From Erodium maritimum (Eukaryota; Streptophyta; Magnoliopsida; Geraniales; Geraniaceae): a stretch of 64,000 nt of DNA. Of this stretch, positions 44,341 through 55,689 are shown in pieces (the stretch's first letter is position 1; each line of letters starts with the position of its first letter). The notes below the pieces were generated by a model that saw only the letters and a program-made list of their open reading frames with translations, was not told the DNA's origin and ran no database searches. The DNA lies in the NCBI GenBank assembly GCA_963921825.1, contig OY997589.1:52136546-52200545 (forward strand), given 5' to 3'. A program made the translations under genes and the position numbers.

Positions 44341-45960
44341 CAAAATGTTCTTTTTGTTCCTCAAGGGACTCCTATGAGCCTCTAGTTGTGTATAGGCATT
44401 GATATGCCTATTACAGTACCCCACCAACCGTGGAAAAACTCAATTCGAGACCATTTGGGCTTCAAACAAAATAGCCTCTCATCTAGAAATACACTATAAT
44501 ATTTAAGAAGTCAATAGGAGTAACAAATTGTTCTTTTTGTCCAATAAAGGACTCATATGGGCTTCTAGTTGTGTATACAAATAGATACTCCTATTAAAGT
44601 ACCCAACTACTGTGGGAACCTAATCCATGACAATTTGGACTCCAAACAAGTTTTTTCTCTCATCTAGACATACTATAGTATGTAAGAAATAAATAGGAGT
44701 AACAAATTGTTCTTTTTGTCCATCAAAGGACTCATATGGGCCTCTAGTTGTTTATACACATAGATATGCCTATTAAAGTCTTCCCACAAACCTTGGGAAC
44801 CCAAATCCGAGACCGTTTGTGATTGAAACAATATAGTCTTTCATCTAGACATATTGTAATTTGTAAGAAACCAGGAGTAACAAAATGTTCTTTTTGTTCC
44901 TCAAGGGACTCCAATGAGCCTCTAGTTGTGTATAGGCATTGATATGCCTATTACAGTACCCCACCAACCGTGGAAAAACTCAATTCGAGACCATTTGGGC
45001 TTCAAACAAAATAGCCTCTCATCTAGAAATACACTATAATATTTAAGAAGTCAATAGGAGTAACAAATTGTTCTTTTTGTCCAATAAAGGACTCATATGA
45101 GCTTCTAGTTGTGTATACAAATAGATACTCCTATTAAAGTACCCAACTACTGTGGGAACCTAATCCATGACAATTTGGACTCCAAACAAGTTTTTTCTCT
45201 CATCTAGACATACTATAGTATGTAAGAAATAAATAGGAGTAACAAATTGTTCTTTTTGTCCATCAAAGGACTCATATGGGCCTCTAGTTGTTTATACACA
45301 TAGATATGCCTATTAAAGTCTTCCCACAAACCTTGGGAACCCAAATCCGAGACCGTTTGTGATTGAAACAATATAGTCTTTCATCTAGACATATTGTAAT
45401 TTGTAAGAAACCAGGAGTAACAAAATGTTCTTTTTGTTCCTCAAGGGACTCCAATGAGCCTCTAGTTGTGTATAGGCATTGATATGCCTATTACAGTACC
45501 CCACCAACCGTGGAAAAACTCAATTCGAGACCATTTGGGCTTCAAACAAAATAGCCTCTCATCTAGAAATACACTATAATATTTAAGAAGTCAATAGGAG
45601 TAACAAATTGTTCTTTTTGTCCAATAAAGGACTCATATGGGCTTCTAGTTGTGTATACAAATAGATACTCCTATTAAAGTACCCAACTACTGTGGGAACC
45701 TAATCCATGACAATTTGGACTCCAAACAAGTTTTTTCTCTCATCTAGACATACTATAGTATGTAAGAAATAAATAGGAGTAACAAATTGTTCTTTTTGTC
45801 CATCAAAGGACTCATATGGGCCTCTAGTTGTTTATACACATAGATATGCCTATTAAAGTCTTCCCACAAACCTTGGGAACCCAAATCCGAGACCGTTTGT
45901 GATTGAAACAATATAGTCTTTCATCTAGACATATTGTAATTTGTAAGAAACCAGGAGTAA
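44341..45960. repeat. Three tandem copies of one 540-bp unit
   Basis: 44341-44880, 44881-45420 and 45421-45960 match with only a few differences (for example CCTATGAGCC or CCAATGAGCC at the start). They share private variants such as ATTACAGTACC, CTAGAAATACAC and AATCCATGACA, so the triplication is recent. Confidence 0.95.
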
Positions 45961-45995
45961 CAAAATGTTCTTTTTGTTCCTCAAGGGACTCCTAT

Positions 45996-48300
45996 TGTCA
46001 CGCCCCAATTTCAGTAAACCGAACTTAGGACGCGAACTTTTAAAACAATAAATCATTTGAAACCTGGTTTGAATCGATACTTTAAAAATTACCAATTTGT
46101 CATCAAAAGAATGATATTTTCAATACAAAAGCGTCCCAACAAGTGGACATGGTACAATATCCGTCACTAGACTCAACAAATATAAAGACCAGACTCCGCT
46201 CCGAGCTCCACCAGCTTCAGGAGCTCACCTAGTCCAGCCTACGAACGGTACCTGTAGGAAAAGCAGCTAGGGGTGAGCGTTCGCTCACCACCGCGGATAA
46301 CAGACTGACTACGGCATAATTAGCAAACAAAGCCTATAACACCCACCACAGACTCAACTCCGGGGATCACCGTCCCCAACTCAAGTACTCCGACTGACAA
46401 ACACCCACGATGACCTTCCTCGAACGACTCGACGCTCAACCACGTAAGTAGACCCGACACAACAATTGACGACCTCTCCCAAGGACTCAAACGACAGCTA
46501 CACAACACCAAACAGATCACAAAGGATCGCACACCAAACAAGATCCCAAAGGATCGCATACCAGCTGCTCAGTAACCTCTCCCACTCACACGAACACGGA
46601 TCAGGCTAGCCAAAGAATGCTTACATCCTGTGATACTCAAACTCGGACCAGGCCAGCCAAAGAGTGCTTGCAACCTGTGTTACTCAAACCATGTCAGGCC
46701 AGCCAAAGAGTGCTTGTAACCCGTTGATACTCAAATTTGGTCAGGCCAGCCAAAGAGTGTTTGCAACCTACCAGGATCCGCAATCACAATCACAATCACA
46801 ATTACAAGCAAATTCAAACACACAGGCACTCAAGGCCACTCAAGACACCTCAACAGCCAAGACTCGGGTTCAACAACCCCAAGGGCACTCACTGCCGCTC
46901 AAGACACACCAACGATCAAGACTCGGGTTCAACAACCCCGCGGACACTCACTACCACTCAAGACACACCAACGGTCAAGACTCGGGTTCAACAACCCTAC
47001 GGCACTCACGGCCACCCAAAACACCGACAATAAGACACGGGCACTCAAGGCCACCCAAACTCAACAGAAATTAACGCACAACAACCTCCGGCATAAAACG
47101 ATGCCTCCAACAGTCCTAAGATCACTAGTTTCACCACCAACCTCCGGGCATGGTCATATGCCTCCAGTAGAACAATTATCGCTAAGTTCTCCGATCCTAC
47201 GACACTACTAAGTGTCACCTGCTTTTCCAATAATTACTAAGTTCCCGTAACATGCTTTTCGGATAAACGCTACCATCCCGTATCATGCATTTCTAAATAT
47301 TCGATAGTCTACTCAACCCATGACACCCCGGTGTCACATGCAATCCTACTGTTAACTTTCCCTAGTCAGGGCCGAGATCCGGCTACTTTTCCCTACCTCA
47401 ACCGAAGAGCACCCCCTACGCTTCCTAGCTGCTGACGTTCTGGCTCGCTACCTCCGGGCTTCACTTCGATCGAAGCCGGACGCTAAAGATAACACGAAAG
47501 TCATAATTAGAGGCGAAACCCAGGTTAAATCAAAGGTCAAGATTAAACCAGTTTAAAACCGACAGTTGTCCTTTAAACTCGAGCGGGATAAAAGCGGGGT
47601 CACGGCGAATCGGGTTTGAGTACCCGAGCACCGAAACCGGTGCATGCGAGGCACGGTTCCAATGCACGAAACCCGAGGTCCGGTTCAGCGTTCCGTTGTT
47701 AAACCCATCCTAAGTATGTTTCAACAGTTTGGTTATTCGTTCCACGCTCAACCGTTTCAAGGTCCATTTTAGATCAAATATGATTGTTCTTTTTAATTCC
47801 TTTTTAAAACCAACGTCGTGTTAGTTCGTTTTCCTAACGAATTTGTTTCTCAAAATTCCTCGACTCAAAACCGTTATTTTAACCCCACGATTGATTTTAA
47901 ACTCAAACTGATTTCTTTTCCAATTTCTTTTAAAGCTGTTTTTCAGTTTCAATTGATCTGTTTCCAACCAGTTCAGATCCAACCATTTTACGTCCGAAAA
48001 ACACACAACGAATTCTTTTATTCCAAATATCGTTTTATTACTTTCACTGAAATTACGATACAACAAGTCGTTTCAAAACGAAAACACAATTCCAGCAGAA
48101 ACCAAATAAAAGGGACGACGGTACAGAAAATGAACCGGCCGCCGGCGACTAAACCCCCAGGCACGAACCTCACGTGGAGGGAAGGACGGCTGGGCGGTGC
48201 ACGGCGGTGCACGGCGGAGCACCTTGCCCGTCCCAGATCTGGACGGAGACGAACAGGCTGTCCCGGATCTGAGTTCGCGCCGGCGAAACTGCCACGGCTC
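45996..48300 (-). mobile_element. Element 4, left half: partial gypsy LTR in minus orientation
   Basis: Starts at the LTR terminus TGTCACGCCCC and follows the LTR order in reverse: conserved block, a repeat with GCCAGCCAAAGAGTGCTTG (about 46600-46775, four copies), CAAGGCCAC repeats, GGCAT hairpins, then the segment with CTTCGATCGAAG shared with element 3. Similarity to the element 3 LTR fades at about 48200-48300, so the promoter-end portion is missing. No internal region or second LTR in this orientation follows. Confidence 0.83.
46272..46289 (-). promoter_or_regulatory. Invariant LTR hairpin, element 4 left half
   Basis: The 18-nt hairpin is intact within this old, truncated LTR. Confidence 0.75.
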
Positions 48301-48445
48301 GGGAGAGGGCTCGAGAGCCCCGATGCTGGATCGAGTCCTCACCCCGAGGATTCGGGTATGTCCGGAGTTGGTAGGCACGACGACGGTATTGGAGCGAGGT
48401 CTTAGAGAGACCGCGAGGGTCCGTGAGTTTTAGCAGCGACTGAGC
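48301..48445. other. Junction region between the two halves of element 4
   Basis: About 145 bases I cannot assign. The end resembles the gypsy gag leader in plus orientation (GTGTATCCGTGGGAAGGATAC at about 48453-48473 against GTGTATCCGTGCAGAGGATAC in element 3), so the orientation switch lies upstream of about 48420. Confidence 0.5.
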
Positions 48446-49189
48446 TTGTGTGTGTATCCGTGGGAAGGATACCCACGAAATGACCGCCTTGACGTGATCC
48501 TGGGAATGGATTGGCGAGCGAAGTACCAAGTCATTATCGACTGTTATAGACGACGAGTGACGGTGTCAACAGGCAACACGAAAGGTTCGTGTATTCTGGG
48601 CAGTAGGAGCGGAGTTTCTCCTGTCGGCTTGTCTGCAGTAAAGGAAGTATCGGTCGTGCAGAGCCGAGAATTATCGCGAGTGGCGTGCGAGTTCCCCGAG
48701 GTCTTCCCTAAGGAATTGAGCGGGTTGCCACTAGTTCGTGAGGTGGAGTTCGGGATTGACCTGATGCCGGGAATGGCAGCGATATCGATGGCGCCTTACA
48801 GGTTCGCGCCAGCCGAGTTGACCGAGCTGAAGAGTCAGCTCGAGGAACTTCGGGAGAAGGGGTTTATTCGTCCGAGCACATCGCCATGGGGAGCGCCAGC
48901 ACTCTTCGTGAAGAAGAAGAGTGGAGAGCTTCGGATGTGCATGGACTACCGGAAACTGAACCGGGTTACGGTGAATGACCGATACCCGATGCCGAGAATC
49001 GACGACCTGCTCTACCAGTTGAGAGGGTCGGCATACTTCTCGAAGATCGACCTGGGATCCGGATACTACCAGTTGCGAGTCCGAGAGGGGGACGTCGCAA
49101 GGACTGCATTCCGGACATGCTATGAACATTACGAGTTCTGGGTGATGACTCTGAACTACCGAACGCACCTGCAGCGTTCTTGGACCTGA
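48446..49189 (+). pseudogene. pol: Element 4 protease end and reverse transcriptase fragment
   Basis: Plus-strand frame beginning near the gag leader, then directly [13 protein letters not shown] of the protease, so gag and most of protease are deleted. RT follows: [52 protein letters not shown], then a shift after [15 protein letters not shown]-like sequence continues in another frame. The FVDD motif is lost: FVVVF is followed by an unrelated join at about 49235. Confidence 0.85.
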
Positions 49190-49815
49190 TGAACAGTATA
49201 TTTCGGCTGTTCTTAAATCAGTTTGTGGTGGTGTTTTGTGGACGACCAGGATCCGGGAGATAGTTGCCGGCGGTACGGACGCCGAGGGCTGGGATCGTTG
49301 TACTGATTGGGAGTTACGGTATCGTGGAGGTTTGTACATACCGCGTGACGGCGGAGGCGACGAGCTACGAAAGTCGCAGCATTCGCGTCTAACAGTGCAC
49401 GTGAATAGCACTAAGAGGAGCGCAAAATCAGGTGGCATGTCTAGTGGAGCGGGATGCGAAGGGCGGTCATAGGGTTAGTATCGCGATGCCTCGCCCGTCG
49501 GCAGGTGAGAGCCGAACAACAGCGTCCCGCTGGTTTATTGCAGCCGCTGCGGGTTGCACAGTGGAAATGGGGGCACGTCACGATGGGTTTCGTGAGAGAT
49601 TGGCCGAGTTCGCCTACAACAACAGCTTTCAGGCCAGTATCATGATGGCACCGCTCGAAGCGTTGTATGGTAGGCCGTGTCGATCGCCCGTGTGCTGGGC
49701 AGAAGTGAGAAATAAGAGGTTACTGGGTCTAGAACTGGACCAAGAGACAGTTGAGTCGGTCGGGCCAAAGCGTGAGCGGTTGAGCAGCGCGCAGAGTCAG
49801 CAGGAGTTATGCTGA
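49190..49815 (+). pseudogene. Element 4 integrase fragments
   Basis: Pieces of integrase in several frames: a stretch matching [13 protein letters not shown] (about 49300-49340), HSRLTVH, RGMRRAV and CLARRQVRAE (altered zinc site), QWKWGHVTMGFV, where the first catalytic Asp region reads MGF. It then jumps to [18 protein letters not shown] and [13 protein letters not shown]. The part with the other catalytic acids, like RNase H, is missing. The result is a series of deletions rather than point decay alone. Confidence 0.82.
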
Positions 49816-50160
49816 CTAACGGCGCCGACCTCTCGAGTCAGCAATCAGTGGTCACGTATCCCTGGAGGTGAGCCCGAAAGATGGACTAATGCGTTTCAAC
49901 CGCGGCGGCGGCGGGCCAGCCCCGCGGTGTATCGGGCCTTTCGAAGTTTTGAGTACGTCTGTGAGTGGGCAGATGTCGAGGTAACGGGTGATGTCCCATG
50001 TAAGGAGAAACTGATGTGGGAAGGGGATCCACGAGAGCAGGTCCTGCGCGGAAAGGTTATCCGCTTAGAGTTGGTGTTGTGGCGACACCACGAGGCCGAG
50101 TCGACTTGGGAACGCGAGGACGAGGTTCGCGCGAAGTACCCCGACCGGTTCGACTCCTGA
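49816..50160 (+). pseudogene. Element 4 GPF remnant and chromodomain
   Basis: After a stop at 49813-49815 a degraded stretch (VSPKDGLMRFN-like in shifting frames) leads to an open frame with [47 protein letters not shown] and KYPDRFDS ending in TGA. The chromodomain-like end is readable, and here a stop directly follows the family's terminal DS. Confidence 0.82.
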
Positions 50161-50174
50161 AGTACGTTGGTTTA

Positions 50175-50210
50175 AATTTCGCGGACGAAATTCCTTTAAG
50201 GGGGGTAGAT
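50175..50210 (+). promoter_or_regulatory. Hairpin and polypurine tract, element 4
   Basis: AATTTCG-CGGA-CGAAATT (50175-50192), then CCTTTAAGGGGGGTAGAT at the LTR edge; loop identical to element 1. Confidence 0.88.
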
Positions 50211-52029
50211 TGTAATAACCACTCCCGGTCAACGCCAATCAAATATGCGAAAAACAGGAAAATTTAAAAAATTTGAGCTGACACTGAATTGAACTGGAAT
50301 TGGACCCCGAGGGTCATACCGGACTTAAGTTGACCCCGTTATCGACCAAAATGAGTTCCAGGGGACTCAGGGCAACTTTCTGATCAATTTGGGAAATGTT
50401 GACTTTTCGCTGGAAAAGTCAACCGAGCGACGTTTTGGTCCATTCGAGGACCGTTTTGGATCCAAAAAGCTTAGCCGTCGTCGCAGCGGTCTTAGTTGAG
50501 CCGTTTCCTTGTAGCCCGCGAAGTTTCGTAATTTCTTGGAAAAGTGCCCGTTCGGGGCCCGAAACGTCCGATTTTCGCGAATCTGATTGGAAAATATCTT
50601 CTAGATATTTTCCCAAAAAGGTGTGGGACCCACCTTGCCACTTGTCAAGCAAGTGGTGGTGTTAGGTGTGGGACAAGACAAGGAAGACTACTTTAGGTGT
50701 TAGTTTGTAATTAAGTATTAGTTTGATGTTTTTTTTTAAATAAAACAAAAGGGAAGAATGAGTACACGTCCATACATTGTAAAAAGGGAAAAGAAAATGG
50801 AAAAAGAGAGTTAGTTTTTAGAGAGAGAAGGAGAAGGAGAAGAAGAGAGAAAAGAGAAGGAGTTGAGGTTTGTGGTCACTATTCACGAGCATCGAGCCAT
50901 GGGTTTGTCTCAACGATAGTAGATTCGAGCTCACATCGTCTTCCTCTACGGTAAGAACCTAACCGATTTTCATTTTGGAACGTTTGAATTTTAGGGTTTG
51001 AGTTTAAACGGTTTGATTAAGGTTGGGTTTTGTTTAAGATTGGTTTAAAGATAAATGGTTGAGGTTTGGGGTTCGTTAGGAACGTTTTGGGGCGAAAAGA
51101 AAATTTTCCTAATTGTGGCCGGGTGGGGCCCACGTGCCCGAGTATCGGGTCTTCGTGTTCGGGTGGTTTAGGACGATCCCCAAGTAGTTAATCCACACCC
51201 GGATCGGAATTTGGAATTAAATTGTGAAAGTTGGAATTTCGGGTTTAGAAACTTTAAACGTCAATTAAATGACTCGGAAGTCGGAATTCGATTCGGGCAA
51301 GTACATTGGGTTCCTTGAATTATTCTAAGACCGTAGAAACGAAAACGGGAATTTTTGGAGCCCCGGAAGGGCATTTCCAAAACCCGGGCAGATTCGCCAT
51401 GTCGGGCGAATCGGGCCTTTACGGGTCCTTTATCGACAATGTCGAGTAATCGGGAAGTTTGGGAGTGATCGACATTGTCGGGGTTACGTTTGGGCGTTAA
51501 GTTTATCGAATTTCAGTTTATTCCTGCGAGTTTAAAGGTGCCTTGAAATTGTGTTCTTTTAGGTCGTGCTGCGGATCGAGGCAAAGGGAAGCTAGGCGAG
51601 TGACTGAGATCACGCCGAGGCTTATTTGGGCACTCTTGGAGAACACGCACGAGGTAGGGAAAAGTAGCCGGATCTCGGCCCTGACTGGGGAAAGTTAACA
51701 GTAGAATTGCATGTGACACCGGGGTGTCGTGGGTTGAGTAGGTTATTTAATTATTAGAAAAGCATGATACGGGATTGTAGCGTTTATTAGAAAAACATGT
51801 TACGGGAACTTAGTAATTATTGGAAAGGCATGTGACACTTAGTAGTGTCGTAGGAGCAGAGAACTTAGCGTAATTGATTTACTGGAGGCATATGACCATG
51901 CCCGGAGGTTGTTTGTGAACTTATCGATATTAGGAGTACTGGAGGCATATGACCATGCCCGGAGGTTGATTGTGAAACTGTTGATATTAGGACTGTTGGA
52001 GGCTTGGGTTAAGCCGGAGGTTGATTGTT

Positions 52030-52560
52030 TATTTTGGTATCTTGGGTGGCCTTGAGAGCCCGTGTTATTTATTGTTGAGTTTGGGTGGCCTGGAGAGCCC
52101 GTGTTATTTATTGTTGAGTTTGGGTGGCCTTGAGAGCCCGTGTTATTTATTGTTGAGTTTGGGTGGCCTTGAGAGCCCGTGTTATTTATTGTTGAGTTTG
52201 GGTGGCCTTGAGAGCCCGTGTATTTAAATTGGTATCTTGGGTGGCCATGAGTGCCCGTGTCTTACTATTGATGTTTTGGGGTGGTCGTGAGTGCCGTGGG
52301 GTTGTTGAACCCGAGTCTTGACCGTTGGTGTGTCTTGAGTGGCAGTGAGTGTCGTGGGGTTGTTGAACCCGAGTCTTGACCGTTGGTGTGTCTTGAGTGG
52401 CAGTGAGTGCCGTGGGGTTGTTGAACCCGAGTCTTGACTGTTGGTGTGTCTTGAGTGGCAGTGAGTGTCGTGGGGTTGTTGAACCCGAGTCTTGACCGTT
52501 GGTGTGTCTTGAGTGGCAGTGAGTGCCCGTGGGGTTGTTGAACCCGAGTCTTGATTGTTG
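52030..52560 (+). repeat. 39-bp and 58-bp minisatellites in the element 4 LTR
   Basis: Units of 39 bp with GGTGGCCTTGAGAGCCCG, followed by units of about 58 bp with GTTGAACCCGAGTCTTGAC and GAGTGGCAGTGAGTG. Both are expanded versions of repeats present once or a few times in the other LTRs. Confidence 0.88.
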
Positions 52561-52630
52561 AGGTGTTTTGAGTGGCCTTGAGTGACTGTGTGATTGAACT
52601 TGCCTGTGATTGTGATTGTGGTTACTTGAA

Positions 52631-52978
52631 GTTGTGAGTTCTAAAGGTCGACAGCCTGATCCGACTTAGTGTCGATGAATTGCGAGTTCTAAAGGTCGAC
52701 AGCCTGATCCGACTTAGTGTCGATGAATTGCGAGTTCTAAAGGTCGACAGCCTGATCCGACTTAGTGTCGATGAATTGCGAGTTCTAAAGGTCGACAGCC
52801 TGATCCGACTTAGTGTCGATGAATTGCGAGTTCTAAAGGTCGACAGCCTGATCCGACTTAGTGTCGATGAATTGCGAGTTCTAAAGGTCGACAGCCTGAT
52901 CCGACTTAGTGTCGATGAATTGCGAGTTCTAAAGGTCGACAGCCTGATCCGACTTCGTGTCGAGGAATTGCGATAGGT
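52631..52978 (+). repeat. 48-bp minisatellite, 7 copies
   Basis: Same unit as in element 1, here in plus orientation, with sense core GTCGACAGCCTGATCCGAC repeated every 48 bp. The last copy carries the CTTCGTGTCGAGG variant that also marks the end unit in elements 1 and 5. Confidence 0.93.
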
Positions 52979-53261
52979 CGATCCCTGACCTGATTGAGAT
53001 TGGTTACTGAGCAGCTGGTGTGCGATCCTTTGTGATCTTGTTTGGCGTTGTGTAGTCTTTCTGTCGTGTCCTTGGAGCAGGTCGTCGATAGTTGTGTCGG
53101 GTCTACGTGGTGTTATCGAGTGTTGGGTCTGTTGAGGAAAGTAACGGGTTGTGGGTCAGTTGGGTACTTGAGTTGGGGACTGTTGTCCCGGTGTTGGGTT
53201 TGGTTTTAGTGTTACTGGCTTTATCTACTAATTATGCCGTAGTCAGTCTGTTATCCGTGGT

Positions 53262-53279
53262 GGTGAGCGAACGCTCACC
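53262..53279 (+). promoter_or_regulatory. Invariant LTR hairpin, element 4 right half
   Basis: Same arms and spacer; followed by CCTAGCTGCTTTTCCTACAG. Confidence 0.75.
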
Positions 53280-55689
53280 CCTAGCTGCTTTTCCTACAGG
53301 TACTGTTCGTGGGACGGACTAGGTGAGCTCTCGAAGCTTGTGGAGCTAGGAGCGGAGTCCGGGTTTGTCTTTTGAGTCTAGTGACGGATACCTAGTACTT
53401 TTGTCCACTTGTTGGGACGTGTTTTAAACTGTAATTATTATTTTGATGAACTAAATTGGTATTTTAAAGTGTTTAATGAAAATAGGTTTCAAGTGCTTTT
53501 ATGTTTTTAAAACGTTCGCGTCCCTAGTTCGGTTTACTGAAATTGGGGCGTGACATTGGGAACCCAAATCCGAGACCGTTTGTGATTGAAACAATATAGT
53601 CTTTCATCTAGACATATTTTAATATATAAGAAACCAAGAGTAACAAAATGTTCTTTTTGTTCCTCAAGGGACTCCTATGGGCCTCTAGTTGTGTATAGGC
53701 ATTGATATGCCTAATAAAGTACCCAACGAATCGTGGAAAAACTCAATTCGAGACCATTTGGGCTTAAAACAAAATACCCTCTCATCTAGACATACACCAT
53801 AATGTTTAAGAAAACAATAGGAGTAACAAATTGTTCTTTTTGTCCATTAAAGGACTCATATGGCTTCTAGTTGTGTATACAAATAGATATTCCTATTAAA
53901 GTACCCAACTACTGTGGGAACCCAATCCGAGACAATTTGGACTCCAAACAAGTTTTTTCTCTCATCTAGACATACTATAGTATGTAAGAAATAAATAGGA
54001 GTAACAAATTGTTCTTTTTGTCCCTCAAAGGACTCATATGGGCCTCTATTTGTTTATACACATAGATATGCGTATTAAAGTACTCCCACAAACCTTGGGA
54101 ACCCAAATCCGAGACCGTTTGTGATTGAAACAATATAGTCTTTCATCTAGACATATTGTAATATGTAAGAAACCAGGAGTAACAAAATGTTCTTTTTGGT
54201 CCTCAAGGGACTCCAATGAGCCTCTAGTTGTGTATAGGCATTGATATGCCTATTACAGTACCCCACCAACCGTGGAAAAACTCAATTCGAGACCATTTGG
54301 GCTTCAAACAAAATAGCCCCTCATCTAGAAATACACTATAATATTTAAGAAGTCAATAGGAGTAACAAATTGTTCTTTTTGTCCATTAAAGGACTCATAT
54401 GGGCTTCTAGTTGTGTATACAAATAGACATTCCTATTAAGTACCCAACTACTGTGGGAACCCAATCCGAGACAATTTGGACTTCAAATAAGTTTTTTCTC
54501 TCATCTAGACATACTATAGTATGTAAGAAATAAATAGGAGTAACAAATTGTTCTTTTTGTCCCTCAAAGGACTCATATGGGCCTCTAGTTGTTTATACAC
54601 ATAGATATGCCTATTAAAGTACTCCCACAAACCTTGGGAACCCAAATCCGAGACCGTTTATGATTGAAACAATATAGTCTTTCATCTAGACATATTGTAA
54701 TATGTAAGAAACCAGGAGTAACAAAATGTTCTTGTTGTTCCTCAAGGGACTCCTATGGCCTCTAGTTGTGTATAGGCATTGATATGGCTATTAAAGTTCC
54801 CCACCAACCGTGTAAACTCAATTCGAGACCATTTGGGCTTAAAACAAAATACCCTCTCATCTAGACATACACCATAATGTTTAAGAAGTCAATAGTAGTA
54901 ACAAATTGTTCTTTTTGTCCATTAAAGGACTCATATGGGCTTCTAAGTTGTGTATACAAATAGATATTCCTATTAAAGTACCCCAACTACTGTGGGAACC
55001 CAATCCGAGACAATTTGGACTCCAAACAAGTTTTTCTCTCATCTAGAAATACTATAGTATTTAAGAAATAAATAGGAGTAACAAATTGTTGTTTTTGTCC
55101 CTCAAAGAACTCATATGGGCCTGTAGTTGTTTATACACATAGATATGCCTATTAAAGTACTCCCACAAACCATGGGAACCCAAATCCGATACCGTTTGTG
55201 ATTGAAACAATATAGTCTTTCATCTAGACATATTCTAATATATAAGAAACCAGGAGTAACAAAATGTTCTTTTTGTTCCTCAAGGGACTCCTATGGGCCT
55301 CTAGTTGTGTATACGCATTGATATGCCTATTAAAGTTCCTCACCAACCGTGGAAAAACTAGAATAGAGACCATTTGGGCTTCAAACAAAATAGCCTCTTA
55401 TCTAGACATACACTATAATATTTAAGAAGTCAATAGGAGTAACAAATTGTTCTTTTTGTCCATTAAAGGACTCATATGGGCTTATAGTTGTGTATACAAA
55501 TATATATTACTATTAAAGTACCCCAACTACTGTGGGAACCCAATCCGAAACTGTTTGGTCTCCAAACAAGTTTTTCTCTCATCTAGACATACTATAGTAT
55601 GTAAGAAATAAATAGGAGTAACAAATTGTTCTTTTTGTCCCTCAAAGGACTCATATGGGCCTCTAGTTGTTTATACACATAGATATGCC

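Larger units (their letters stand above)
41984..45995. repeat. Satellite array of about 22 monomers with rearranged units
   Basis: Starts inside a C monomer at AAAGTACTCCC. Mostly A-B-C order with two disturbances: a C monomer cut to 82 bp (43038-43119), and an A monomer whose second half is C-type (about 43669-43846). The last part (44341-45960) is three nearly identical 540-bp units. Ends at CTCCTAT, the edge of element 4. No coding sequence; short open frames are by-products of the repeat. Confidence 0.94.
50951..53299 (+). other. Putative leader intron in the element 4 3' LTR
   Basis: The best donor of the set, CTCTACG/GTAAGA at 50951, and the best branch-like motif, CTACTAATTATGCC at about 53226. 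The invariant hairpin (53262-53279) separates it from CTTTTCCTACAG/GTAC ending at 53299. About 2.35 kb. The sequence after the donor is T-rich, as in plant introns. Confidence 0.4.
48446..53555 (+). mobile_element. Element 4, right half: 3' part of a gypsy element with complete 3' LTR
   Basis: Deleted pol followed by a polypurine tract and a full 3345-bp LTR (50211-53555) of the element 1 family, in plus orientation. There is no matching 5' LTR and no target duplicate: satellite resumes with TTGGGAACC, whereas the left edge of the composite is CCTAT. With the minus-oriented left half this makes a head-to-head chimera of two LTR families. Confidence 0.88.
50211..53555 (+). repeat. Element 4, 3' LTR
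   Basis: TGTAATAACC to GGGCGTGACA. Contains a GA-rich segment (about 50820-50865), a donor-like CTCTACG/GTAAGA (50951), ACATTGTCG-type repeats (51430-51485), GACACC and GACACT hairpins (about 51715-51855), GGCAT/GGCTT hairpins (about 51885-52015), five 39-bp units (about 52030-52225), four to five 58-bp units (about 52260-52560), seven 48-bp units (52631-52978) and the conserved block. It is the longest LTR here, mainly because of extra minisatellite units. Confidence 0.94.

Noticed and set aside
48301-48445. A captured host gene fragment at the element 4 junction
   Set aside because: The sequence is short and unassigned, but no coding similarity or intron pattern supports host origin.
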